Assembly (NCBI GenBank): GCA_002083435.1
Contig: LWDJ01000050.1
Location: forward strand, 1 to 64,000
Reading direction: 5' to 3'
Origin: Proteobacteria bacterium SG_bin6
GTDB taxonomy: Bacteria > Pseudomonadota > Alphaproteobacteria > Sphingomonadales > Sphingomonadaceae
Length of the DNA stretch: 64,000 nt
Each line of letters starts with the position of its first letter. Position 1 is the first letter of the stretch. Below are positions 1 through 11,873 of this stretch, piece by piece. The notes beneath the pieces are model-generated. The model had not been told where the DNA came from. It saw nothing but the letters and a program-made list of their open reading frames with translations, and did no database searches. The position numbers were made by a program, and so were the translations under genes.

Positions 1-2
1 TC

Positions 3-1178
3 GGCTATTTCAACGCCTATGCCCATGCCGCCGAGCAGGGCGATCTCGATCTCGCCATCCACCTTGGCGATTATTTCTATGAATATGCCCCCGGCGTTTA
101 TCCCTCGGCCGAGCAAAGCGTCGCCGGGCGGCTGCCGGCGCCGGCGAACGAGCTGATCGCGCTCGCTGATTATCGGCTGCGCTATGCGAGCTATCGCGCC
201 GATCCCGATCTCCAGCGCCTTCACGCGAGCGTGCCGTGGATCGTGCAGTGGGACGATCACGAATCGGCCAATGACAGCTGGGAGGGCGGCGCCGAGAATC
301 ACCAGGCGGGCGAGGGCGACTGGAACCTGCGCCGCGCGGCCGCGATCCAGGCATATCGCGAATGGATGCCGGTGTCGGACGAGCCCTGGGCGCGCTACCA
401 GATCGGCACGCTCGCCACGCTCTACCGCACCGAGACGCGGCTGCTCGCGCGCACCAAGCAGCCCGAGCTGCGCGGCCTGCTCGGCGGGCTCGATCCGCGC
501 GCGGCGCTGGTCAAGTTCCGCGATGGCGCCTGGCAGGATCCGGCGGCGACGATGATGGGCACCACGCAGGAAGCATGGCTCGCGGGCGCCCTGCGCCAAT
601 CGGTGAAGGCGGGCACGCGCTGGCAGGTGGTGAATTTCGGCACCATCCTGGGCGAGACCCGCCTGCCGCTCGAGGCCAAGGACTGGATCGCCGCCGATGC
701 CCCGGCACGCGCCAAGGCCTATGTCACCGCCGGGCTGCTCGCTTCCTCGGTCGGCCTGCCGTTCAACTTCGACAATTGGGGCGGCTACCCCGCCGCGCGC
801 CGCCGCTTCCTGCGCGATGCGCAAGCCGCGGGCGCGAACCTGATCGTGCTGTCGGGGGACAGTCACAATGGCTGGGCCTATGATCTGGCGCAGGACGGCA
901 AGCCGGTGGGCGTCGAGTTCGCGGGGCACGGCGTCACCTCGCCGGGGATCGAAAGCGGGATCAGCGCCGATCCGGCCAAGGTCGCCGCGGCGCTGGTGCG
1001 CACCAACCCGGAGCTCAAATGGTGCGACACCAGCCGGCGCGGCTATATGCTGCTGACGCTCACGCCCGAGGCGGCGCGCAACGATTGGGTGTTCGTCGAT
1101 ACGATCCGCGAGCGCGGCGCCAAGGCGAGCGTGGGGCATAGCGCGACCGTCGCGCGCGGGCGCAATGTGATGGGGTGA
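3..1178 (+). CDS. PhoD-like alkaline phosphatase, 5' partial
   Basis: The reading frame is open from the window edge to the TGA at 1176-1178, giving 391 residues, so the start and the expected Tat signal lie upstream. Metal-binding motifs of PhoD phosphatases/phosphodiesterases are visible: HLGDYFYEY near the N-terminus, VQWDDHE about residue 80, and LSGDSHNGWAYD near residue 285. Such enzymes are exported and hydrolyse phosphate mono- or diesters with Ca/Fe cofactors. No neighbour in the window shares its function. The family assignment is firm; the exact substrate is unknown. The gene is followed by a palindromic repeat pair that may end its transcript. Confidence 0.9.
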   Translation, partial: GYFNAYAHAAEQGDLDLAIHLGDYFYEYAPGVYPSAEQSVAGRLPAPANELIALADYRLRYASYRADPDLQRLHASVPWIVQWDDHESANDSWEGGAENHQAGEGDWNLRRAAAIQAYREWMPVSDEPWARYQIGTLATLYRTETRLLARTKQPELRGLLGGLDPRAALVKFRDGAWQDPAATMMGTTQEAWLAGALRQSVKAGTRWQVVNFGTILGETRLPLEAKDWIAADAPARAKAYVTAGLLASSVGLPFNFDNWGGYPAARRRFLRDAQAAGANLIVLSGDSHNGWAYDLAQDGKPVGVEFAGHGVTSPGIESGISADPAKVAAALVRTNPELKWCDTSRRGYMLLTLTPEAARNDWVFVDTIRERGAKASVGHSATVARGRNVMG

Positions 1179-1255
1179 TGGCGGCGGCGCAACCGAGCGT
1201 TGCGTGTTGATTGGCGCGCTGAGAAACCTCCGCCACCATTGATATCACCGATCTT

Positions 1256-1345
1256 CCCCGGCGAAGGCCGGGGTCCAGTCGCGCCACGGTCGCGGCGTCG
1301 CGCCGCACGGGCTGCGGGCGCGATCCTGGGCTCCGGCCTTGGCGA
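1256..1345. repeat. REP-like inverted palindrome pair
   Basis: CCCCGGC-GAAG-GCCGGGG (1256-1273) is followed by TCCAG, and an imperfect copy in opposite orientation lies at about 1323-1345 (CTCCGGCCTTGGCGAG). The same two-copy inverted arrangement recurs near 19.4, 21.2 and 60.3 kb, always between genes. Confidence 0.65.
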
Positions 1346-1469
1346 GATTTCGAGATGGGTGGAAAGTTCCCTGGCCCGGAAATCACTTCAAATCAGATAT
1401 CTACGGCGGTGATCCGATGCACGCGGCTCTCCCGCTTTCGCCAACCGTCAGTGTGTATGTCATATAGGA

Positions 1470-1497
1470 TTGACTCGATGTAAAATAAGAATAACAT
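1470..1497 (+). promoter_or_regulatory. Candidate sigma70 promoter for membrane protein/XRE pair
   Basis: TTGACT (1470-1475), a 16-nt spacer and TAACAT (1492-1497) fit a housekeeping promoter in an AT-rich stretch, about 33 nt before the first start codon. This is pattern matching only. Confidence 0.4.
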
Positions 1498-1529
1498 CAT
1501 GCCATGTTTTCCTAACTGAAGGCGCATTT

Positions 1530-1946
1530 ATGGCATGGCGTGAGAAGCAGGCTTGGCTGGCATTGCTGGTGATGCTGGTGGGATACACCGCGTATTTTGC
1601 CGCGGTGGCGGGATCGCAACGGTCGATGCTCGGGATGCTGCTACTGTTCGGGGGCGTGGCGACCGCGCAGGCGGTTATCATGATCGCGGGAAGAACCGTG
1701 CTGGCGGTTCTGGCGGGCAAGGAAGCTCAAGCCCAGGCCGACGAACGTGATCGGGCGATTGATCGACGCGGCACCCACATAGCCTATTTCGTCTTGCTGA
1801 CCGGCATGATCGTCGTGGGCGTCGTCATGCCGTTCAACAGGGAGGGTTGGCAGATTAGCAACGCGGCCCTGCTGGCGTTGGCCGTCGCCGAGATCATTAG
1901 ATATGGCGTTATCGTGGCGAGCTACCGGCGGGGCTGGCATGGTTAA
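1530..1946 (+). CDS. Four-helix membrane protein paired with an XRE regulator
   Basis: This 138-residue protein starts at ATG 1530, where MAWREKQAW begins a typical cytoplasmic lead followed by a membrane helix; GTG/ATG starts further upstream would add an unhydrophobic tail with no better ribosome site. About four hydrophobic helices are visible (roughly residues 8-28, 33-60, 82-100 and 108-130), with a charged, Asp/Arg-rich cytoplasmic loop near residues 65-80. The end overlaps the next gene, a small HTH regulator, by 8 bp, so the two are translationally coupled. Pairs of a DUF2178-like membrane protein and a 70-residue XRE protein are common in bacteria; their role is not known to me. Confidence 0.75.
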   Translation: MAWREKQAWLALLVMLVGYTAYFAAVAGSQRSMLGMLLLFGGVATAQAVIMIAGRTVLAVLAGKEAQAQADERDRAIDRRGTHIAYFVLLTGMIVVGVVMPFNREGWQISNAALLALAVAEIIRYGVIVASYRRGWHG

Positions 1947-2151
1947 GGGCAGGATCACCAACCAACTCCGGACCCTGCGCTTTCTCGCAGGCGAAATGAC
2001 CCAGGCGGAATTAGGCGAAAAAATTGGGGTGACCCGCCAGACCATCGCCGCCATCGAGCAGGGTAAATACTCCCCGTCGCTCGAGGCCGCTTTTCTTATA
2101 GCAAAGGTTTTCGGAAAGTCGCTCGAAGAGGTTTTTCAATGGAACGATTAG
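1939..2151 (+). CDS. Small XRE-family HTH transcriptional regulator
   Basis: The protein has 70 residues and consists of little more than one Cro/CI-type helix-turn-helix. The segment AELGEKIGVTRQTIAAIEQG contains the recognition helix and is followed by the conserved YSPSLEAAFLIAKVFGKSLEEVF tail pattern. ATG 1939 lies inside the end of the upstream membrane-protein gene, which argues for an operon and against the longer in-frame start at 1903. Probably a DNA-binding repressor that controls its own two-gene operon, with the membrane partner as sensor or effector (inference). Confidence 0.85.
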   Translation: MVKGRITNQLRTLRFLAGEMTQAELGEKIGVTRQTIAAIEQGKYSPSLEAAFLIAKVFGKSLEEVFQWND

Positions 2152-2316
2152 AGCGCGTTGAGAGAGCACTTCATTGTCGCGGCAATATCAGTCTCGATCC
2201 TGCGGATCGCGTATGGGGCAGCGCTAACGCACGTAATCGAAGGATGTTAACTAAAGCCCGTTCGCGACAATTAATTTGTTCCATCCTGGGCTGAAGTTAC
2301 GTGTGGCCAACCCTTT

Positions 2317-3840
2317 TTACAAGCACGCCTCCAGATAAGCCTGGTCGAACCCGAACTGGCGCGCCTTGTCGAGCGTGTAAGGGCGCAGGCCCATCGAGCG
2401 ATATTCGCCCAGAATCTTGCCCTCGGCGGTCTCGTCCAGATATTCGAACTTGAACAGTTCCTGGGTCACGATCACCGGGCCTTCCATCCCGATCACTTCG
2501 GTGATGTTGGTCACGCGGCGCGAGCCGTCGCGCAGGCGCTTCACCTGCACGATCAGATCGACCGAGTCGGCGATCTGGCGACTGATCGCTTCCTTCGGCA
2601 CCTTGATGTCCGACATCATCACCATGTTCTCCATACGCGCGAGGCATTCGCGCGGGGAGTTGGAGTGGAGCGTCGCCATCGAGCCATCGTGGCCGGTGTT
2701 CATCGCGGCGAGCAGATCGAAACACTCGCTGCCACGAATTTCGCCCAGGATGATCCGGTCGGGGCGCATACGCAGCGCGTTCTTCACCAGATCGCGGATG
2801 GTGATTTCGCCCTGGCCTTCCAGGTTCGGCGGGCGGGTTTCGAGCGGCAGCCAGTGCGGCTGCTGCAGCCGGAGTTCGGCCGCGTCTTCGATCGTGATCA
2901 CGCGCTCGCCGGGGTCGATCATCTTCGACAGCGCGTTGAGCATCGTCGTCTTACCCGAGCCGGTGCCGCCCGAGATCACGACGTTGAAGCGGCACGCCCC
3001 GGCGATCTTCAGCGCGGTCGCCATCTTGGCGTTCATCGAGCCGAACCCCGCCATCATGTCGAGCGTGATCGGCTTGGCCGAAAATTTACGAATCGAGATG
3101 GCGGTGCCGCGCAAGCTTAGCGGCGGCACGATCACGTTGACGCGGCTGCCGTCCTTCAGGCGGGCGTCGGCGAGCGGCGTGGTCTGGTCGACGCGGCGGC
3201 CGACTGAGTTGCAGATGCGCTGCGCGATCTGGAACAGATGCTCTTCGTCACGGAACTGGATGTTGGCGAGCTCGAGCTTGCCCTTGCGTTCGATATAGGT
3301 CTGCTCGGGGCCGTTGACCATGATGTCGGAGATGTTCGGGTCCGACAGCAATTCCTCGAGCGGCCCCAGGCCCAGCAGCTCGTCGACCAGCACCTTTTCC
3401 AGCGCGAACTGCTCGCGCCGGTTGAGCGTGAGCTTCAGCTCGGCGAGCACCTCGACGATGATCGGGCGGAATTCCTCGGCCAGCTCGTCCTTGTCGAGCG
3501 TCGCCGCGGCTTCGGGATCGACGCGTTCGAGCAGGCGCGGCAGCACCTGTTCCTTGATCTTGTGGATCGAGGCCTCGAAGCCTTCCATTTTCGATTGGCC
3601 GGCATCGCCCGACGAGGCCTGGCGCTCGGCGAGGCGCTGCATCGCGTCCATCGTGCTGCCGGGGATCGTCGCCCCCAACGGATCGCCTTCGGGCGGCAGC
3701 ATCGAGGCCGGCGGGAATTGCGCGCTATCGAGATCGCCCGGCCGCGCTGGCGTGCCCTGCATCGGGCGGGCGACGCCGAACGCGGGGCGCCCCGGCGCCC
3801 CACCGCCACCCGTACCACTCCGCCGACCAAATGCGCTCAT
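2317..3840 (-). CDS. cpaF: CpaF/TadA family secretion ATPase (isolated)
   Basis: The product is a 507-residue CpaF-type ATPase of the Tad/Flp pilus class. ATG 3840 (MSAFGRRSG) is chosen over the TTG two codons upstream because it follows a purine-rich GGAAGAGGG site at suitable distance. Walker A GGTGSGKTT (Lys about 297), the Asp box and Walker B region LRMRPDRIILGEIRG and the His box GHDGSMATLHSNSP are all intact, so it should be an active hexameric motor. The N-terminal 80 residues are low-complexity Gly/Pro-rich, as in other CpaF proteins. No cpaABCDE, tadBC or flp pilin gene lies next to it, so its partners must be elsewhere. Confidence 0.92.
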   Translation of the reverse strand: MSAFGRRSGTGGGGAPGRPAFGVARPMQGTPARPGDLDSAQFPPASMLPPEGDPLGATIPGSTMDAMQRLAERQASSGDAGQSKMEGFEASIHKIKEQVLPRLLERVDPEAAATLDKDELAEEFRPIIVEVLAELKLTLNRREQFALEKVLVDELLGLGPLEELLSDPNISDIMVNGPEQTYIERKGKLELANIQFRDEEHLFQIAQRICNSVGRRVDQTTPLADARLKDGSRVNVIVPPLSLRGTAISIRKFSAKPITLDMMAGFGSMNAKMATALKIAGACRFNVVISGGTGSGKTTMLNALSKMIDPGERVITIEDAAELRLQQPHWLPLETRPPNLEGQGEITIRDLVKNALRMRPDRIILGEIRGSECFDLLAAMNTGHDGSMATLHSNSPRECLARMENMVMMSDIKVPKEAISRQIADSVDLIVQVKRLRDGSRRVTNITEVIGMEGPVIVTQELFKFEYLDETAEGKILGEYRSMGLRPYTLDKARQFGFDQAYLEACL

Positions 3841-4038
3841 GATCAACCCTCTTCCTTTGGGCGATAGCGCTAACCACGAAGCTTTGATTTTTCGCTAAGA
3901 GCCGCCCCCGATTGGGGCTGGCGCCGGCGGACGGTGCGCGATCCGCTCAAAATGGAACCATATCAGTGATGCCCCCGCTCGAGTTAGGCATTTGTTATCG
4001 CCGACGACGCATTTAGTCGCCCGCTGGAGGGGCGCATT

Positions 4039-5133
4039 GTGTTGATCAATCAATCCGTTGTCGCTGCTTTTGATAAACCACGATCAGCGCGTGTCGAAGT
4101 CACGGCTGAACGAGTAATCGCGTTTGACCATCTTCGTGGTCTGGCGATTCTAATGGTTATCGTCACTCATTGCTTCACCGCGACCGGCGTTCTGCTTGGG
4201 TATCCATTTAGCGAACATCATTGGTTAATCAGTTTGATGGGCGGCGCGACGGCGATTTTCGTCTTCATCTCCGGCTATTTTTACGAACGCGTCTACCGGC
4301 GGCGAATGAACACGCGCACGCTCTTGCGCCAGCGCCTGCTGCTGCTGCTGCCACCCTATCTGTTCATCTCGCTGGTGCTGATCGCCTGTGATCTGGAGCC
4401 TGGCGTGCGGGGCACGGTGCCGCTGGCGGGCGATCCGGTGCAGGGGCTGGCGGTGCTGTTGCTCACCGGCACTACCGGCCCGGCCATGTGGTATGTGCCC
4501 TTCATCCTGGCGCTGCTGTTGTTCACGCCGGCCTTCGCGCGTTTCGCTGTCGCCCCGGCCCGCTGGCAGCTCGCGGTGCTGGCGGTATTGCTCGCGATCA
4601 GCATCGTCGTGCCGCGGCATCCCAATATGCTTGTCGCCAACCTGCTGCATTTCGCGCTCTATTATGCCTATGGCATCTTCTGGGCGGTGCACCGCAAGCG
4701 GTTGGAGGCCGAGGTGCGACGGCCCATTGTGCTGCTGCTGCTCGCGCTGCTGCTCGCGGCGGCGGCGGCGCTGCAATATGCGATCGGCATGGCGGGCGAC
4801 CCCGGCGCGCTTAGGCTGCTGCTCAGCGCGCGCGACATCGTGGTCGTCCGCAAGCTGATCCTGATCGCGTTGCTGATGGGGCTGCTGCTGCGCTTTTGCC
4901 GCCAGCCGATCGCGCCGCTCTGCGCGCTCGCCGAACTGAGCTTTGGCTTGTTCTTCGTCCACCAGCCGGTGATGCTCGGGCTGGTGCGCGCCGCGCGCGT
5001 GTTCGGCTATCGTGGTGAGCCCTGGAGCAGCACGCTGCTGCTCTGGGTGCTCACCGTGGCGCTTTCGATCGCGGTTCTGCTGTTGGGGCGTGGCCTGCTG
5101 GGCCGGCGCGCGCGGCTGCTGCTCGGCGCCTGA
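4039..5133 (+). CDS. Acyltransferase 3 family membrane protein
   Basis: This 364-residue integral membrane protein starts at GTG 4039, 8 nt after a TGGAGGGG ribosome site. The N-terminal DHLRGLAILMVIVTH motif, with its conserved Arg and His, is the signature of acyltransferase 3 (OafA/WecH-like) enzymes, which move acetyl or other acyl groups onto surface sugars or lipids. About ten hydrophobic helices follow, with the usual RRR-rich cytoplasmic loop near residues 90-105. The gene is divergent from cpaF and converges on atpC with a 6-bp gap. The acceptor substrate cannot be told from sequence. Confidence 0.85.
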   Translation: MLINQSVVAAFDKPRSARVEVTAERVIAFDHLRGLAILMVIVTHCFTATGVLLGYPFSEHHWLISLMGGATAIFVFISGYFYERVYRRRMNTRTLLRQRLLLLLPPYLFISLVLIACDLEPGVRGTVPLAGDPVQGLAVLLLTGTTGPAMWYVPFILALLLFTPAFARFAVAPARWQLAVLAVLLAISIVVPRHPNMLVANLLHFALYYAYGIFWAVHRKRLEAEVRRPIVLLLLALLLAAAAALQYAIGMAGDPGALRLLLSARDIVVVRKLILIALLMGLLLRFCRQPIAPLCALAELSFGLFFVHQPVMLGLVRAARVFGYRGEPWSSTLLLWVLTVALSIAVLLLGRGLLGRRARLLLGA

Positions 5134-5139
5134 GCCGGC

Positions 5140-5391
5140 TCAGCCGATCCGCTCGGCGAGCACCGTCAATCCGCGCGCATTCACTTCCGCGAAGCCGCCG
5201 GCGATGGCGAGCATCTCGGGCTCGGCCTTGTCGCTCTTGTAGATGTGCAACGCCCCGTCGCGGATGGTCGACATCAACGGCGCATGGCCTTCGAGCACGC
5301 CGAAATCGCCCTCGCTGCCGGGGACGACGACCATATACACGTCCTCGGAGCGGACGAGCTTTTCGGGGGTGACGAGTTCGAAATGGAGCAT
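5140..5391 (-). CDS. atpC: ATP synthase F1 epsilon subunit (short form)
   Basis: The start is ATG 5391 ([13 protein letters not shown]), preceded by GAGAAGG; an upstream extension in frame is translated palindromic repeat and is rejected. The 83 residues make up only the N-terminal beta-sandwich ([19 protein letters not shown] is the conserved core). The C-terminal helical hairpin found in 130-140-residue epsilon subunits is absent, as in many alphaproteobacteria. Last gene of the atp operon; it binds the gamma stalk and c-ring. Lacking the helical arm it cannot give the extended-epsilon inhibition known from E. coli. Confidence 0.92.
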   Translation of the reverse strand: MLHFELVTPEKLVRSEDVYMVVVPGSEGDFGVLEGHAPLMSTIRDGALHIYKSDKAEPEMLAIAGGFAEVNARGLTVLAERIG

Positions 5392-5402
5392 TTTCGATAC
5401 CT

Positions 5403-5537
5403 TCTCCCTCTCCACTTTGCAGGGAGAGGGCCGGGGAGAGGGTGTTCTCCCTCTCCCGCGCGCGGGAGAGGGTCGGGGTGAGGGTGCTTGCTTTACCAGG
5501 CCCTCACCCAAACCCTCTCCCGCACGCGGGAGAGGGC
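5403..5537. repeat. CTCTCCCGC/GCGGGAGAG palindromic repeat cluster
   Basis: Several copies of CTCCCTCTCC...GGAGAGGG and of CTCTCCCGCGCGCGGGAGAG with GTCGGGGTGAGGG tails fill the atpD-atpC gap. The same family recurs at 9111-9262 and 46921-47014. Each copy can form a strong hairpin in RNA of either strand. Confidence 0.8.
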
Positions 5538-5547
5538 TTAAGGCAGG

Positions 5548-7796
<2,249 letters not shown>

Positions 7797-7806
7797 CCGG
7801 GAGCCT

Positions 7807-8211
7807 TCAGACCAGCTGGAGCTTCACGGGGATGTTGCCCCGCGTCGCGCGCGAATAGGGGCAGATTTCGTGCGCGTCGTGCAGCACCTTTTCGGCGGTT
7901 TCCGCATCGACGCCCGGCAAATGGACGCTCAGCGTGACGCCGAGCGCGAAGCTCACCGCGTCCTTGTCGAGCGTCACTTCGGCGGTCACCAGCGCTTTCG
8001 AGCCATCGACGCCGTGCTTGCGCGCGATCGCCATGATCGCGCTGCCGAAGCACGAGGAATAGCCGAGCGCGAACAGCTGCTCGGGATTGGTGCCCTCGCC
8101 GCTGCCGCCGATTTCCTTGGGGATCGCCATCGCGAGGCCGAAGCCGCCCTCGGCCAGCACCGCGCGGCCATCGCGCCCGCCCTTGGTCGTCGCCTTGGTC
8201 ACATAAGCCAT
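7807..8211 (-). CDS. ohr: Organic hydroperoxide resistance protein (Ohr/OsmC family)
   Basis: The 134-residue protein shows the Ohr signature: TNPEQLFALGYSSCF with Cys54, and HEICPYSRATRGNI with Cys117. These two cysteines form the thiol peroxidase centre, which reduces organic hydroperoxides with lipoyl cofactors; the upstream Arg and Glu44 expected to activate Cys54 are present. Length is normal for the family. It sits between atpG (16-bp gap) and a lipoprotein gene on the same strand, so it appears to be expressed with ATP synthase. No MarR-type ohrR regulator is nearby. The call as Ohr rather than OsmC rests on the PYSxATRGN motif. Confidence 0.9.
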   Translation of the reverse strand: MAYVTKATTKGGRDGRAVLAEGGFGLAMAIPKEIGGSGEGTNPEQLFALGYSSCFGSAIMAIARKHGVDGSKALVTAEVTLDKDAVSFALGVTLSVHLPGVDAETAEKVLHDAHEICPYSRATRGNIPVKLQLV

Positions 8212-8227
8212 GCGAAACTCCCTCCGG

Positions 8228-9100
8228 TTACAGCGCCTCGGCGCCCGAGATGATCTCCACCAGTTCGGTGGTGATCGCCGCCTGACGCGCGCGGTTATAT
8301 TGGATCGACAGGCGCTTGATCATGTCGCCGGCGTTGCGCGTCGCATTGTCCATCGCGGTCATCTGCGCGCCGTAGAAGCCGGCATTGTTCTCCAGCATCG
8401 CGCGGTAGAGCTGGATCGCGATGTTGCGCGGCAGCAGTTCGGCGAGGATCGCTTCCTCGTCGGGCTCATATTCTACCGCCGCGTCGCTCGCCGGCGCCGC
8501 GCTCGCGGTGAGCGGCACGGGGATGATCTGCTGGACCGACGGCTCCTGCACCAGCGCCGACTGGAAGGTGGAATAGAACAGGTGCGCGACATCGAACTCG
8601 CCCGCTTCGAAGCGCGCGATCAGATCCTGCGCCAGCGCCTGCGCCTCGCCAAAAGCCGGGGCACGTAGCGCGCTCATGTCGCGGTCGAAATGGATCATGC
8701 CGGGGAAGAAGCGGTTCAGCACCCGCGCCTTGCGGCCGACGAGGTAGAAGTGCACCGTCTTGCCCTGCGCGATCAGCTCTTCCGCGGTGCGGCGGGCGAG
8801 GCGGACGATGTTGGTGTTGAACCCGCCCGCGAGGCCGCGCTCGGAAGTCGCGACGACGAGCAGATGCACCTGATCGCGCCCGGTGCCGCTCAACAGCTTG
8901 GGCGAGGAGGCGCTCACCGTCACCTTGCTGGCAAGGCTCGCCATCACCGCTTCCAGCCGCTGCGCATAGGGGCGCGCGGCAACCGCCGCGTCCTGCGCGC
9001 GGCGCAGCTTGGCGGCGGCGACGGTCTTCATCGCCTTGGTGATCTTCTGCGTCGACTTCACCGAGCCGATGCGGATTTTAAGGGCCTTTAGGCTCGCCAT
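8228..9100 (-). CDS. atpG: ATP synthase F1 gamma subunit
   Basis: This 290-residue protein begins [24 protein letters not shown] and ends with the conserved [15 protein letters not shown] helix; the two terminal helices form the rotating coiled coil of F1. The insert region near residues 200-220 ([19 protein letters not shown]) matches the longer gamma subunits of alphaproteobacteria. A palindromic repeat separates it from atpA upstream, and ohr follows after 16 bp. Confidence 0.96.
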   Translation of the reverse strand: MASLKALKIRIGSVKSTQKITKAMKTVAAAKLRRAQDAAVAARPYAQRLEAVMASLASKVTVSASSPKLLSGTGRDQVHLLVVATSERGLAGGFNTNIVRLARRTAEELIAQGKTVHFYLVGRKARVLNRFFPGMIHFDRDMSALRAPAFGEAQALAQDLIARFEAGEFDVAHLFYSTFQSALVQEPSVQQIIPVPLTASAAPASDAAVEYEPDEEAILAELLPRNIAIQLYRAMLENNAGFYGAQMTAMDNATRNAGDMIKRLSIQYNRARQAAITTELVEIISGAEAL

Positions 9101-9110
9101 CTGTCTTTCC

Positions 9111-9262
9111 TTCTCCCGCTCCCAATTCCGGGAGAGGGTCGGGCTGTCTGTCCTGCTCCCGCTCCCGCGGGCGGGAGAGGGTCGGGGTGAGGGTTTTGCC
9201 GCAGGGCGCCGCGCCCGGTTGAAGTGCCCTCACCCAACCCTCTCCCGCGCGCGGGAGAGGGC
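9111..9262. repeat. CTCTCCCGC/GCGGGAGAG palindromic repeat cluster
   Basis: Four hairpin-forming copies (CTCCCGCGGGCGGGAG, CTCTCCCGCGCGCGGGAGAG and variants) with GTCGGGGTGAGGG tails fill the atpA-atpG gap. They are close relatives of the copies at 5403-5537. Confidence 0.8.
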
Positions 9263-9271
9263 TAGATCACG

Positions 9272-10882
<1,611 letters not shown>

Positions 10883-10884
<2 letters not shown>

Positions 10885-11452
10885 AGCCTTTCATTGCGTG
10901 TGCGAGTGCGTTCAACCGGGTCTTGATCGAGCTGTCGATCATCTGGCTGCCGATGCGCACCACCAGCCCGCCGAGCAGGCCGGGATCGACCGACAGATCG
11001 ACCGCCACCTCACGCCCCAGCCGCTGGCGCAGCGCCTGCTTCAGCGCATCGACCTGATCGTCGGCGAGCGGGTGCGCCGAGGTGACTTCGGCGGTCGTCT
11101 CGCCGCGATGGTGCGCGGCGAGCAGGCGGAAGGTCTTGATCACCGTCGCCAGCTGCCCGAGCCGGCGATTCTCGGCGAGCACGCCAATGAAATTGCGGGT
11201 GGTGGGGTCGAGCGCGAGCGCGTCGCCCAGCGCCGCCACCGCCTTCAGCGCCTCGCCCCGGCTGACGAGCGGGCTGGTGGTGAGCCGCGCGAGCTCGGCC
11301 GATTCGTCCAGCCCGGCGCGCAGCTTCGCGAGGCTCGCCTCCACCGTGTCGATCGACTTGGTATCGCGGGCGATTTCGAACAGCGCGGTCGCGTAACGCC
11401 CGGCAAGGCTGGCTTGGATACCGCTGCTCATTTGGCCGCAGGACATGTCCAC
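10883..11452 (-). CDS. atpH: ATP synthase F1 delta subunit
   Basis: The product is the stator (OSCP-like) subunit, about 182-189 residues, containing the conserved SLAGRYATALFEIARD start and the C-terminal VDPGLLGGLVVRIGSQMIDSS signature. First gene of the atp operon. GTG 11452 follows GAAGAGGG at 10 nt; ATG 11446 and ATG 11431 (MSSGIQASLAG) are alternatives, and the last gives the most typical N-terminus. No primosomal or Fo genes are visible upstream. Confidence 0.93.
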
Positions 11453-11873
11453 GCGATCGACACCCTCTTCGCGAAAATGAAAATAGCCTCGTGCGCGGCA
11501 AGGCTAGGCGCCCCCCGCCGAGTTGGGCGGCTGCTAGCACCCACCCGCCGGCGATGCAAGCACCGCCCGTCACGGGGCGCGGACCCGCGAAAAACCGGGC
11601 GCGTCGCCGGCGGCCGCGATCGGGTTGGCGGCTTCTTCCCGGTGGTTTGTCCCCTGCCGCGCCCGGCCGCGGTGCCGGCGATTCCCGCGTGCGGGTGGAC
11701 GCGCGCGCCGATGATAAGGCGGGGGGCATCACGCCGGCGCGCGGTGCCCGATGCGGCGCTGGCCGAGCAACTCGCCGAAACCTACGAAGCCGCGCTGATC
11801 GCCGCCGCCGGTCCATCGGTTTGAACGCAACGCCCGGGATGCGCCGCGCGCGCGCCGCCCGTAGAGAAGGCCC
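11453..11873. other. Intergenic region between atpH and ada
   Basis: The 421 bp between the divergent atpH and ada genes should contain both promoters, but no strong match stands out in this GC-rich sequence. The only possible gene is a 37-codon frame at 11711-11824. Confidence 0.5.
11711..11824 (+). CDS. Possible 37-residue small protein
   Basis: ATG 11711 opens a frame whose second half, AVPDAALAEQLAETYEAALI, reads like a real amphipathic helix rather than the Arg/Pro-rich translation usual for false frames in this DNA. The first ten residues are basic. No clear ribosome site precedes it. It may be a small protein upstream of ada or a chance frame. Confidence 0.2.
   Translation: MIRRGASRRRAVPDAALAEQLAETYEAALIAAAGPSV

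Larger units (their letters stand above)
1179..1529. other. Intergenic region with repeat pair and AT-rich promoter zone
   Basis: This 351-bp gap holds no convincing gene. Its first part carries an inverted pair of CCCCGGC-type palindromes (1256-1278 and about 1323-1345). Its last 100 bases are clearly AT-richer than the surroundings and contain the likely promoter of the following membrane protein/regulator pair. Confidence 0.6.

Noticed and set aside
2171..2271. Inverted repeat ATTGTCGCG/CGCGACAAT with an 83-bp spacer downstream of the XRE gene
   Set aside because: A 9-bp match at this distance is only mildly unlikely by chance and no further structure supports it.
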